NCBI GenBank assembly: GCA_964632495.1 | Contig: CAZWDS010000006.1 | Span: 12,541-76,540, forward strand | Length of the DNA: 64,000 nt | DNA from: CALKXV01 sp964632495 | GTDB taxonomy: Bacteria > Pseudomonadota > Alphaproteobacteria > Rhodobacterales > Rhodobacteraceae | Reading direction: 5' to 3' | Shown: piece after piece, positions 52,487-61,173 of the stretch | Position numbering within the stretch: the stretch's first letter is position 1 | How the letters are laid out: each line of letters starts with the position of its first letter | Notes under the pieces: generated by a model | What the model was told of the DNA's origin: nothing | The model's database searches: none | Seen by the model: only the letters and a program-made list of their open reading frames with translations | Program-made: the position numbers and the translations under genes

Positions 52487-53878
52487 TTAAGCGGCCAGCT
52501 GCATTTCCATATCGCGCCGCAACTGAACCAAAAGCGTCACCGCATCTGCCGCCGGTCCATCGCCGTCTTCGACCTGCATCAGCACCATCATGTCAGACGC
52601 TTCCGACAGTTCGTCGATGAAGGCATCCGCTGCATCACAGCCCGATTCATCCTGACTGAACAGATCAACCAGATGCTCCACCACATCCACGCATTGTTCG
52701 ACCAATGGCTTTGCTTCGCCTTCGCCCAGCTTTTTGGCTTCTTCGTTCAACGCGTCGCCGCGCCGTTTCAGGTAAGTGACGGACGACAAAAACAAATCCG
52801 GGTTCTGGACCTTGGGCAAAGACGCAAGGTCAGACGTTTCGGCGACCGCATCACTTGTTTCGGCCTGAACAGGCGCTTCGCCAGTCTCCGCTGCAGGCGG
52901 CGTCTCGACAACCTGTTCCGGTGCGGCCTCTTCAGTCTGAGAAGCCGGCGCGGCCACGTCTTTGATTACAGGGATCGGGGGCGACACGGCGGGTAAGTCT
53001 TCGGCGGGGGATCTGTTGGCAACGGGAACCGAGACAGGTCGCGACCCACCTTCGCTCTCTTTCACCTGATAGCGCGCCAGGAACATATGTGCGGAATCGA
53101 AGTCGGCCCGACGTCCGCGTTCCGCATGGCGCAGAATTTCCGAGGTCAAAGCCCCGCCACCAGACGCATGGAACATCGCTTCGTCCACCGACACTGCGCT
53201 TGTGGCACGCACGGCTTGCAAGGTTGCGACGGCAAACAGCGAATGGAATTCCTCGGCCACCACTGATTCAAGTTCGGCGACCCGTTTCGACAGCACCTTT
53301 TCGGCCGACAGAACATCCGCCTTGGTCAGCACCAGAAACGCATGATCCTTCAGACTGTCCGGCACTCGCGCCCAAACCGATTGCTCGGATTGATTGAAGG
53401 CCTGACTGCACCAAAGCGCGATGTCCGTGCGGCGCACCGCCCAGTCGATGGCGCTTTCGATCTCTTCGTGCGCTCCATTCGTTACGACTTCTAACAAGTT
53501 GATTCGCTTTAGAATATCGACGGGCAGCTCAAGCCTTAGAAACGCGGCGCCACCGTCGGTCAGAGATTCCAAATTGATCGCATTGTACCGATTGACCGAA
53601 CCATCGGCACCGGTCACCGTCATCGCTTCTTCAGCGGCCCAGACAAATTCAGTGGTCGGAAGATGGGCGTCGCGTGGGATCAATCGACGGCCCACAAACA
53701 TATTGACCAGTTCCGATTTGCCCGACCGCGGCGTCCCCAAAATCGAAACGCGCACGGGCTGAGACAAGCGGCTGAGCAAATGCAAAGCATAGTCCTGCGC
53801 GGCCTTGGGCATTGCATCGCCGTCAAGCGCAGCCTGAAGCCGTTCGATCACCGTGTCGTCTGCTGCCCCATCCTTCAT
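52487..53878 (-). CDS. P-loop GTPase-like protein with degenerate G3 motif
   Basis: The 463-residue protein has G1 'GTPRSGKSEL' (residues 48-57) and G4 'LTKAD' (about 188), but where the paralogue at 49325 has DMPG it has 'EVVTNG', so the catalytic G3 Asp and Gly are missing. The middle region (about 275-360) is a Pro/Ala/Glu-rich linker, followed by a helical C-terminal domain ending 'LRRDMEMQLAA'. It overlaps the phosphatase gene by four bases. It may be a nucleotide-binding pseudo-GTPase that partners the active ones. Confidence 0.83.
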   Translation of the reverse strand: MKDGAADDTVIERLQAALDGDAMPKAAQDYALHLLSRLSQPVRVSILGTPRSGKSELVNMFVGRRLIPRDAHLPTTEFVWAAEEAMTVTGADGSVNRYNAINLESLTDGGAAFLRLELPVDILKRINLLEVVTNGAHEEIESAIDWAVRRTDIALWCSQAFNQSEQSVWARVPDSLKDHAFLVLTKADVLSAEKVLSKRVAELESVVAEEFHSLFAVATLQAVRATSAVSVDEAMFHASGGGALTSEILRHAERGRRADFDSAHMFLARYQVKESEGGSRPVSVPVANRSPAEDLPAVSPPIPVIKDVAAPASQTEEAAPEQVVETPPAAETGEAPVQAETSDAVAETSDLASLPKVQNPDLFLSSVTYLKRRGDALNEEAKKLGEGEAKPLVEQCVDVVEHLVDLFSQDESGCDAADAFIDELSEASDMMVLMQVEDGDGPAADAVTLLVQLRRDMEMQLAA

Positions 53879-55098
53879 GCGCTGCTATCCGTCGTCAGCC
53901 ACCGCCTGCGTAAAAAGATCGGAGAGTTTGCATCCGACGACGCCGCCTGTTGATGGGAGGACACAGCATCCTTGTCTTCGCCGAAATCTGCGCCATTGTC
54001 TTCATCGTACCCATTGGCATCATACCCGCTGGCTGCGTCGTCATCCGCCGCTTGGCCGTGCGACCCATGACCGTTCGATGCAGGGTCATGCCCATTGCCG
54101 TTTGAAACAGGCTCAGCCCACTTAGGCGGCGCACCGTTCGTTCCGGTCGAGGACTTTACAACAGCGTCATGGCCGTTCGTCGCATTGTGCATCACGATTT
54201 CAGGTTTGGGCACATCTTCCGGCTTGATGGGCCGGGTCGTCGCCCGTGTTGCACGTTTACGCGGCTCTTGGTCTTGCGTTTGCGTGTCGACCTCGTCGCT
54301 ATTCACATAAGGCATGTCGATCTTGATCACCGAAAAGCACACGTTGTCTTGTTCCGGGTCGTCGACTTCGCGCAGTTCTTCCAGAAGGGCTTCGGCAATC
54401 GCAGCGCTGCCCTTTTCGGCCAATTCATCCACCGTCCGGGTGATCTGTCCATTCGACAGGAATTGAATTCCGTCGCTGGCCACGATCAAAATGTCACCAT
54501 TGCGCAGGCGGAACGGACGTTCCGGGCAATCAATCCGTTCGATCGTTTCACCGATCAGAACCGACGTCAGTGCGTTGCGATCCGGGTGATTGCGACCCAC
54601 GTCTTCTGTCATCATGCCCGAACGGACCATGTAATCAATGTGCGGACCCAACGAATGGTCTTCGTTCAACTGACGCAACCGACCGTTTCGCATCAAGAAC
54701 AGTGGCGAATCCCCGATCGAGATCCAGAACAAATGATCGCGGATAAAGACCGGAGCAACCAGCGTCGCCCCCATCCCCGCCGTTTGCGGATTTGTGCTGG
54801 CGTGCGCCGCCATACATTCGTTGGCTGACACAGCCGCGCTTTTAAGAACGCGGCCCATATTGGTTTCCAAGCCACCGATATCCGAGGTTTGAAACTTCAA
54901 CTCACTAAAGACTTCGGTCACGACGATTTTGGACGCAACATCACCTGCCGCGTGTCCGCCCATGCCGTCCGACAGGACCGCATAGCCGAAATCCGCACCC
55001 AAGGGGAAATCCGTCGCAATTGCATCTTCCTGATAATCGCGGCAACCACGATTCAGAACAGAGGCAACGTCGTACCTTATGTCAGGTACACCATTCAT
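53875..55098 (-). CDS. PP2C-family Ser/Thr protein phosphatase
   Basis: The 407-residue protein has an N-terminal PP2C domain (about 1-240) with metal-binding motifs 'NRGCRDYQEDAIA', 'AVLSDGMGGHAAGD' and 'ILIVASDGIQFL'. The remaining 165 residues are a low-complexity acidic, Asn/Gly/His-rich tail. It probably reverses the neighbouring kinase. ATG at 55098 overlaps the FHA stop (ATGA), which fixes the start; the longer frame is not needed. Confidence 0.93.
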   Translation of the reverse strand: MNGVPDIRYDVASVLNRGCRDYQEDAIATDFPLGADFGYAVLSDGMGGHAAGDVASKIVVTEVFSELKFQTSDIGGLETNMGRVLKSAAVSANECMAAHASTNPQTAGMGATLVAPVFIRDHLFWISIGDSPLFLMRNGRLRQLNEDHSLGPHIDYMVRSGMMTEDVGRNHPDRNALTSVLIGETIERIDCPERPFRLRNGDILIVASDGIQFLSNGQITRTVDELAEKGSAAIAEALLEELREVDDPEQDNVCFSVIKIDMPYVNSDEVDTQTQDQEPRKRATRATTRPIKPEDVPKPEIVMHNATNGHDAVVKSSTGTNGAPPKWAEPVSNGNGHDPASNGHGSHGQAADDDAASGYDANGYDEDNGADFGEDKDAVSSHQQAASSDANSPIFLRRRWLTTDSSA

Positions 55099-56963
55099 TC
55101 TGCAGCCGTTTCTCCCGAGGCCGCCCAAGTGAAGTTTTCCCCACAGAGCGACACAAATTTCAGTGTCGTTTCACCAATCCGAATCTCGTCACCGTTGGAC
55201 AATTCTTCGGTCGACAAAACCGGCATGCCGTTTAGGCGCACCAAGTTAGACTTGCCACCATGGCCCAGAAAGAACTTGCCCTGTTCGTCGTCATAGGCGA
55301 CAGCGGCGTGGTTGTTTCGGCTGATCGAGCTGTCGCCGAAATCCAGGCGTATGGCCTGTTCTTCGCCGCGCCCAATCTGGCTGACACCGATATGCAGTGC
55401 GAAACTGCTGCCGCGACCCGGGCCGTCGATCACAACGATCCAACCGGCAGGGAAGGCAATGGCGCCAACATTGGTGGGTTTCTTGACCTCTTCGAAAACA
55501 TCTTTCGCGACGTCTTCTTCAGCTTGGAACCCAAGCAGACGGGTTTTGACACGTCCGGCTGTGCGACCTGCACGGCCTGTAACAACGGTTGCCAGATCGC
55601 CAAAGTTTTCGCCTTCACCTGAAGCGTCCGGCTCTTGCATGTGGCCGGGCAGACCAGAAAGCGACGCGGCAGCCGCATGTTCGGAAGCTTCAGCCGGTGA
55701 CACGGTTCTAGACGCTTCGGTCTGGTTCACTTCGGCTTCAACTTCTTCGGCCATTTCCCAGATTTTCTTGCGCACTTCGGTTTCCGGTGGCGTTTCGTCT
55801 TCTTCGTCGTCCGGTGAATTTGCGAAGGCAACGGCTTCGGTCACAACCCGGCTTGGGCGTGGCGCGAAATCGTCAAGCTCGTCTTCGAAGTCGTCCTCGA
55901 AATCATCTTCGAAGTCATCCTCAAAGTCGTCGGCGCTGATCTCCTCAAAGCCGGTTGCAACCTCGCTCAGATCTTCTGCATCGTCCTGTGCAAACGGGCT
56001 GGCCGGGAACGCACTTTTCGTGATGACGCGGGCACTTGGCGCATCATTGACAAAGTCATCTTCGCTTAGATCGGCCGGAGCACGCGCAATACGTTCCGCT
56101 TCGGCTGCGGCCAATTCTTCGGACACACTGTCCGAAAGATCATCCGGCAATCCATCTTCGGCGGCCGCAAACAATGCCGCATCTTCGTCACCTTCGCCTT
56201 GATCCCAAATCGGAGACTTGGCATCGACCCGCGATACAACACGGCTAATAGGACGGCTGGTCGAATGCGGACGGACCACTTTGGCCAGATCATCCCGGTA
56301 TGGGCTTTGTTCTTCTGGATCAGCCGTTGCATCGCGGCCGACCACATGACGCAGCACCCGGTCTGCTTTCGTCGCGGCGGCGGCGGCTTTCAGGTGCGCC
56401 ATTGCAGATCGGCGGCGGCTGGTGCCCTCTTCCGTCATCGCAAGATCGGTCTTTTCCATCAAGCGGTCTTCATCCTGAGGCGCGCCCATTTCGTTCCGCG
56501 CCAAGGCCTTGCGACCAAATTCGTCGTCGTCAGACCAATCGTCCTCGGCACCCGCATGTGCTGCGGCCGAATTCGACTTGGCTGGATCAACAGACTCAGG
56601 ACGTACATGGCTGACCGAAATCATCGCATCGCGAATTTCGCTGACCAACTGTTTCTTGTCTGCGGACTGCTGGCTCTGGTCCAGCTCGTCGTCATCGTCG
56701 CCCCAATCCTCGTCATCATCCCAATCTTCGTCGTTCCAGGCGCCGTCTTCCCAGCCCGAGCCAGCCACTTCAGGCTCTTCACCTTTGGCGACAACGGGTT
56801 GATCGGGATCAGCGTCCATGGGGCGCGAGCGCACGACGCGTGAAGGGTTCACACGACCTGAATCATCCGCTTCCGGCATGCGGGCATCCTCTTCCAAATC
56901 AAAGTCAGGCGCCGGTGCATCCGGGTCCAGCTTCTTGGTCAACATTTTTGACAGGATTTTCAT
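55095..56963 (-). CDS. Acidic FHA-domain protein
   Basis: The 622-residue protein is a long disordered acidic region (about 1-490) followed by a C-terminal FHA domain (about 505-608) with 'IGRGEEQ', 'SSISRNNHAAV' and 'NLVRLNG', all the phosphothreonine-binding landmarks. The disordered part has a fourfold DDFE run (about 346-361) and four spaced [S/A]RV[V/I] motifs (about 41, 240, 311 and 371), possible kinase or docking sites. The start at 56963 follows an AAAGG site; it lies 11 bases after the kinase stop. It is a likely phospho-scaffold for the cluster. Confidence 0.92.
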   Translation of the reverse strand: MKILSKMLTKKLDPDAPAPDFDLEEDARMPEADDSGRVNPSRVVRSRPMDADPDQPVVAKGEEPEVAGSGWEDGAWNDEDWDDDEDWGDDDDELDQSQQSADKKQLVSEIRDAMISVSHVRPESVDPAKSNSAAAHAGAEDDWSDDDEFGRKALARNEMGAPQDEDRLMEKTDLAMTEEGTSRRRSAMAHLKAAAAATKADRVLRHVVGRDATADPEEQSPYRDDLAKVVRPHSTSRPISRVVSRVDAKSPIWDQGEGDEDAALFAAAEDGLPDDLSDSVSEELAAAEAERIARAPADLSEDDFVNDAPSARVITKSAFPASPFAQDDAEDLSEVATGFEEISADDFEDDFEDDFEDDFEDELDDFAPRPSRVVTEAVAFANSPDDEEDETPPETEVRKKIWEMAEEVEAEVNQTEASRTVSPAEASEHAAAASLSGLPGHMQEPDASGEGENFGDLATVVTGRAGRTAGRVKTRLLGFQAEEDVAKDVFEEVKKPTNVGAIAFPAGWIVVIDGPGRGSSFALHIGVSQIGRGEEQAIRLDFGDSSISRNNHAAVAYDDEQGKFFLGHGGKSNLVRLNGMPVLSTEELSNGDEIRIGETTLKFVSLCGENFTWAASGETAAE

Positions 56964-56974
56964 CTTCTTGCCTT

Positions 56975-58306
56975 TCAAAGATAATCCGACCGCCCGCCGC
57001 TGCGGAACGTGCCCCGCAACAAACCGAACGGCATCATGCGGCTTAGGATCGAACGTTTTTTCGTCCTTGGGCCACCCGCCTCACCATGCGCCATGTTCGC
57101 GGACTTCTCTGCAGAATCCCGGCTGGCGCGTTCTTGTTCTTCCTGGAAGGTTCGGTCATCCAGCAACGCCAGTTCGTCCAGCGTTTTCTTACGCTTGCGT
57201 TGCTGTTCCTGAACCAATTTCTGAAGGCGCTGCGCTTCTTTACGCTCCATCGCCTGCTTGGATTGATGCTCTTTTATATCAGCCTCAACCTGCTTGTTCG
57301 TTTCCTGAACCAGCTTCGAGATCGAAATCTCAATCTGGCGGTCCAGTTCGGCCTGCTGCAAAGCAGCCGAACGGCGACGTTCGGTATCGACCAGCTCGAT
57401 CCATTCGCGCGCGGTTTGAATGCGGTCCGGCGGGAACACCGACAGTGCTTTGTCGATGGCTTGCAAGAACGTGTCTTCGAACTGCGGGAAATTGCCCATG
57501 ACGGGGCGATAGGGATCGGGGCGGTCAGCAGCAATCGCGCTGACCCGCGCCTGACTGTCCGGCGGAGCTTCGCCCGTCAGCACATGATAGAACGTGGCCC
57601 CCATCGAATAGAGATCCGACGAGGCATCCTGCGTCGACCCGGCAATATAGAATTCGTGCGGGGAATAGCCATCCTTCACAACATGCAGCGCCGACAAAGC
57701 CCGGCTGGCACGCGTGGCTTCTTCCTTGGCGGCACCAAAGTCGATCAGAACCGGATTGCCCTTGCCATCAATTAGGATGTTGTCGGGGCTGATGTCCCGG
57801 TGCAGGACATCGTTGGTGTGAATGTAGTGAACCGCTTCCAGACAGCGCAGAAGGATACCCTTCACATCGCGCGGATGCAGCTTCATCTTCGGATCTTCGA
57901 TCGTATCCAAGAGATCGCGGCCACGCACAAAATCCAGAGCCATATAGGCCGTCAGATTGTCTTCGAACACCTGATGGATGCCAACGATATGCGGATGGTC
58001 CAGCTTGGACAGACGACGCGCTTCGGCACCGAAGTGCTTCACCACTGCATCGAATTCCCCCTGATGCTGGCGCGAACGGGCCATGACGTTGCCGTTGTTC
58101 CGGCAGCACATCGAAGACGGGAAACACTCCTTGATAACGACAATCCGGTCCAGACTATCGCGGGCAAGATAGGTCATGCCAAAGCCACCGGCGTTCAGGA
58201 ATTTTTCAATCCTGAACTGACCGTGCAGAAGTTCAGTCCCAGGCTTCAGCGCATCGGCAAAAGTCTCGTGTGGTCCTGCTTCCAAGTTTTGTGGCCCTGC
58301 GTTCAT
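56975..58306 (-). CDS. Soluble Hanks-type Ser/Thr protein kinase
   Basis: The 443-residue protein has a full kinase domain (about 30-300): Gly loop 'NAGGFGMTYLARD', Lys59 in 'VVIKECFP', catalytic 'HRDISPDN' (Asp171, Asn176) and Asp189 of 'DFGAAKE'. HRDISPDN lacks the usual Lys two residues after Asp, having Ser, as in some bacterial and tyrosine-like kinases. A coiled coil (about 305-405) and a basic C-terminal tail follow. No membrane segment or PASTA repeat is present, so it is cytoplasmic. It is first in the eight-gene leftward run and divergent from tdk. Confidence 0.94.
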   Translation of the reverse strand: MNAGPQNLEAGPHETFADALKPGTELLHGQFRIEKFLNAGGFGMTYLARDSLDRIVVIKECFPSSMCCRNNGNVMARSRQHQGEFDAVVKHFGAEARRLSKLDHPHIVGIHQVFEDNLTAYMALDFVRGRDLLDTIEDPKMKLHPRDVKGILLRCLEAVHYIHTNDVLHRDISPDNILIDGKGNPVLIDFGAAKEEATRASRALSALHVVKDGYSPHEFYIAGSTQDASSDLYSMGATFYHVLTGEAPPDSQARVSAIAADRPDPYRPVMGNFPQFEDTFLQAIDKALSVFPPDRIQTAREWIELVDTERRRSAALQQAELDRQIEISISKLVQETNKQVEADIKEHQSKQAMERKEAQRLQKLVQEQQRKRKKTLDELALLDDRTFQEEQERASRDSAEKSANMAHGEAGGPRTKKRSILSRMMPFGLLRGTFRSGGRSDYL

Positions 58307-58559
58307 TGCTCACCCAAATACCTGCCACCTGTTGGCTGGGCCTGTCGAAAGTATCCATTTTTCAGAGAGATACGCCCGATAAGCCACGACTTTGCCTGTT
58401 GTGACGGGCTCGGTTTATCGTCAGAATTGGCCCATATTGTGGCGCGATCAGGCCATTAGGCATCCAATCCTGCGGCATTTTTAGAATTGTTTAGGGAATG
58501 GATTTTACCGCCTTTCCCAACCCTTGCCCCCGCTCAGACCAAAGGATAGGCCCCACTCC

Positions 58560-59141
58560 ATGGCAAAACTCTATTTTCATTACTCAACGATGAACGCAGG
58601 CAAATCGACGCTTCTGTTGCAGGCGTCGTATAACTACCGCGAACGTGGGATGCAGACGTATATTTTGACCGCCGCCATTGATGGACGGGCCGGCAAAGGC
58701 AAAGTCGCCAGCCGGATCGGCATCGACGCGGGTGCAGATACGTTCGGCCCGGACAGCGATCTTTTTGCCATGCTGGAGAAACGCCTGCGACAAAGCCCGG
58801 TCGCTTGCATCTTTGTCGACGAAGCCCAGTTCCTGACGCCCGATCAAGTCTGGCAACTGGCCCGCGCCGTTGACGATCTAGACGTGCCTGTCATGTGCTA
58901 TGGCCTGCGCGTCGATTTCCGGGGCAAGCTGTTTCCCGGCTCCGCCGCCCTTCTGGCTTTGGCCGACGAAATGCGCGAAGCCCGCACGATCTGCTTTTGC
59001 GGCAAGAAAGCCACCATGGTCGTCCGTCAAGACGCCGACGGCACAGCCCTCACGGATGGAGATCAAATCCAGATCGGCGGCAACGAAACCTATGTCTCGC
59101 TTTGCCGCAAACACTGGCGCGAAGCGACCGGCGACCAATAG
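58560..59141 (+). CDS. tdk: Thymidine kinase
   Basis: The 193-residue type II thymidine kinase has the P-loop 'MNAGKST', the 'VDEAQFL' Walker B-like motif with the catalytic Glu, and structural zinc cysteines in 'ICFCGKKA' and 'VSLCRKHW'. It salvages thymidine to dTMP with ATP. ATG at 58560 is preceded by AAAGGAT; an upstream start adds 12 unrelated residues. Confidence 0.95.
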   Translation: MAKLYFHYSTMNAGKSTLLLQASYNYRERGMQTYILTAAIDGRAGKGKVASRIGIDAGADTFGPDSDLFAMLEKRLRQSPVACIFVDEAQFLTPDQVWQLARAVDDLDVPVMCYGLRVDFRGKLFPGSAALLALADEMREARTICFCGKKATMVVRQDADGTALTDGDQIQIGGNETYVSLCRKHWREATGDQ

Positions 59142-59156
59142 GTCTCTCGGACCCTA

Positions 59157-59540
59157 TCAGTCTTCTTGGCCGGACGCCTTCGACAAAACCAACAAAAGCA
59201 AAGCCACCCCTGAGGGAACGATTTGGACCAATCCGGGCCGCAACGACACAGTGAACGCCGCGACGATGCCAGCCACCAAGACAAACCCAAGAAAACACAT
59301 GGCCACGTTAACCTTCCACTTGGCATCCCGGATCACCAATGCCCACAACAGCCCGACGGCCAGAAACGCATTATAGACGCCCTGATTGGCCGCCAACGCG
59401 ATCGTCTGTTCAAACAGCTCGGGCGGAAACCCGGTGAAAACCTTCGGCCCCCGCGAGGTCCAGGCGAACATCTCGAACCACGCAATATAAAAGTGCAAAG
59501 CCGATATCACAGCAACAAGGCCCCAAGCCACTGCCTTCAT
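59157..59540 (-). CDS. DUF1304 family membrane protein
   Basis: The 127-residue protein has four membrane segments and the family pattern 'ALHFYIAWFEMFAW' then 'NQGVYNAFLAVGLLWAL'. The function is unknown. The start at 59540 follows a strong GGAGG site; the long upstream frame crosses a repeat element and is rejected. Confidence 0.85.
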   Translation of the reverse strand: MKAVAWGLVAVISALHFYIAWFEMFAWTSRGPKVFTGFPPELFEQTIALAANQGVYNAFLAVGLLWALVIRDAKWKVNVAMCFLGFVLVAGIVAAFTVSLRPGLVQIVPSGVALLLLVLSKASGQED

Positions 59541-59617
59541 GAACTTCGCCTCCGCTCTGGTGAATCTTGGATCAAATTGACCCATAGGCAGACACAGCGC
59601 AAGGCGACTGGCCCACC

Positions 59618-59656
59618 GGAGGGGCTCTGCCCCTCCAGACCTCCCCGCCATATTTA
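59618..59656 (+). repeat. REP-like element, copy 1
   Basis: GGAGGGG-CTCTG-CCCCTCC is a perfect hairpin followed by a spacer rich in C and CATATTTA. A diverged inverted copy lies at 59798-59830. Such elements recur in Rhodobacteraceae genomes, by my recollection. Confidence 0.6.
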
Positions 59657-59797
59657 AGGGCCAATGAAAAGAGAACGGCCCGCATCCAGTGGACAACGGG
59701 CCGCCCGGCTTTCACCGGCCACGGTCATCGGCATGGCTGCCTGTACCGTAAAAACATGCTCGAAGATCGTCGTTAAAAAATGGTTATCATCGGCCCG

Positions 59798-59830
59798 TAA
59801 ATATGGTGGGGGTTTGGGGGCAAAGCCCCC
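59798..59830 (-). repeat. REP-like element, copy 2 (inverted)
   Basis: On the minus strand GGGGG-CTTTG-CCCCC is followed by a C-rich stretch and CATATTTA, the same layout as copy 1 in opposite orientation. The pair flanks about 140 bases without a gene. Confidence 0.6.
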
Positions 59831-59867
59831 AATGAATCGACGCGCGCCAGCGCAGCGAAGTGCCCCT

Positions 59868-60203
59868 CTAGAACATCCGCCCGCCAATCGGCACGTCCTT
59901 GTCCGGCGATAACAACACCACTTCACCCGCCTCATCTGGAACGCCCAAGACCAGAACTTCGGACATCACAGGCCCAATCTGACGGGGTGGAAAATTCACC
60001 ACGGCCAACACCTTGCGCCCCGGCAAAGTGTCCACATCGTAGTGCACCGTGATCTGGGCAGAGCTTTTCTTGACGCCCAGCTCGTCGCCAAAATCCACCC
60101 ACAACCTGATTGCAGGTTTGCGCGCTTCGGGGAACGGTTCGGCGCGGGTGATCTGGCCGACGCGAATATCCACGGCCATGAAATCATCAAAGGAAATCGT
60201 CAC
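59868..60203 (-). CDS. tRNA-binding protein, CsaA/EMAP-like
   Basis: The 111-residue protein is a single OB-fold tRNA-binding domain: 'VDIRVGQITRAEPFPEARKPAIRLWVDFG', then 'VNFPPRQIGPVMSEVLVLG'. These match CsaA, a homodimeric tRNA-binding protein with reported chaperone-like activity. It overlaps proC by four bases, so the two are co-translated. Confidence 0.92.
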   Translation of the reverse strand: MTISFDDFMAVDIRVGQITRAEPFPEARKPAIRLWVDFGDELGVKKSSAQITVHYDVDTLPGRKVLAVVNFPPRQIGPVMSEVLVLGVPDEAGEVVLLSPDKDVPIGGRMF

Positions 60204-61012
60204 TTGCCCAACTCCCGACTGCGATCCGCCGCCGCTTTCACCGCGCGACGCAACAACGCAGGAAACCCATCCACCTCGTCCATCAGCACCTCAAGCGCAG
60301 CTTGGGTCGTGCCGTTCGGGCTGGTCACGTTGATGCGCAACTGCCCCGGTCCCTCTTCGGCCTCTTCCGCCAAAGCGCCCGCACCCGCCACGGTGGCCCG
60401 CGCCAATTTCAAAGCCAGATCAGGCGACAAGCCTTCTGCCTGACCGGCGGCTGCCAGCGTTTCGATCAGATGAAACACATAGGCAGGTCCCGAACCGGAC
60501 ACCGCCGTCACCGCATCCATCTCGCCCTCATTATCCAAACGAACGGTCTGACCCACGGCCGATAACAAACCTTCCGCCATCGCCATTTGAACAGCGTCCG
60601 TTTGCGCATTCCCGATCAAAGCCGTAATCCCGCGCCCCACAGCGGCCGGCGTATTCGGCATCGCACGGATCACAGGTGTATCTGACCCAAACACACCTTC
60701 AAACACCCCAATCTGCGTGCCCGCCGCGATCGAAATCACCAAGGTATCGCCCCCGCCAAACCCCGAAACCTGCTCCAAAGCGCCACCCATCATTTGAGGT
60801 TTCACCGCCAGAATCAAAACAGCAGGCGCCTCTGGCAAATCGGTATTCACATGCACGCCCAAGGCCAAAACCCTGTCCGAAGGCATCGGATCAATCACCC
60901 AAACAGACTGCGGATCAAGCCCTTCGGCCAACCAGCCGTCCAACATCGCACCGCCCATCTTGCCGCATCCCAGCAAAACAAGACCCCGCGCCGTCACCTC
61001 TCCAAAATCCAT
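60200..61012 (-). CDS. proC: Pyrroline-5-carboxylate reductase
   Basis: The 270-residue protein begins with the NAD(P) fold 'LVLLGCGKMGGAMLDGWLA' and contains 'VIRAMPNTPAAVGRGITAL' and the substrate site 'DAVTAVSGSGPAYVFHLIE'. It performs the last step of proline synthesis. It is upstream of the CsaA-like gene on the same strand. Confidence 0.95.
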   Translation of the reverse strand: MDFGEVTARGLVLLGCGKMGGAMLDGWLAEGLDPQSVWVIDPMPSDRVLALGVHVNTDLPEAPAVLILAVKPQMMGGALEQVSGFGGGDTLVISIAAGTQIGVFEGVFGSDTPVIRAMPNTPAAVGRGITALIGNAQTDAVQMAMAEGLLSAVGQTVRLDNEGEMDAVTAVSGSGPAYVFHLIETLAAAGQAEGLSPDLALKLARATVAGAGALAEEAEEGPGQLRINVTSPNGTTQAALEVLMDEVDGFPALLRRAVKAAADRSRELGK

Positions 61013-61082
61013 AGCATTTCCCCCTTTTCCAATCGCTAAAGCGTTTCGCCATTACAGTGAAGGTTCGAAAAGCCCTTGGTCA

Positions 61083-61115
61083 CAAAAAACCGGGTCGCCA
61101 ATTCGTGCGACCCGG
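61083..61115 (-). terminator. Rho-independent terminator of ybjN
   Basis: On the minus strand CCGGGTCG pairs with CGACCCGG (eight pairs, ten-base loop) and is followed by six T. It lies 59 bases past the stop of the YbjN-domain gene and before proC. Confidence 0.88.
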
Positions 61116-61173
61116 CTTCTGTTACATCCGCGTGGTCGGGGGGACCTGGGTGCGGATGCCATTCCAATTCATG

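Noticed and set aside
55312..56202. Ser-rich 296-residue frame opposite the FHA gene
   Set aside because: The Ser runs are the antisense of the acidic DDFE-type codons of the FHA protein.
48004..58306. Type VI secretion regulatory locus
   Set aside because: Kinase, FHA and PP2C genes recall T6SS control, but no Tss, Hcp, VgrG or ClpV gene is present and the kinase lacks a membrane segment.
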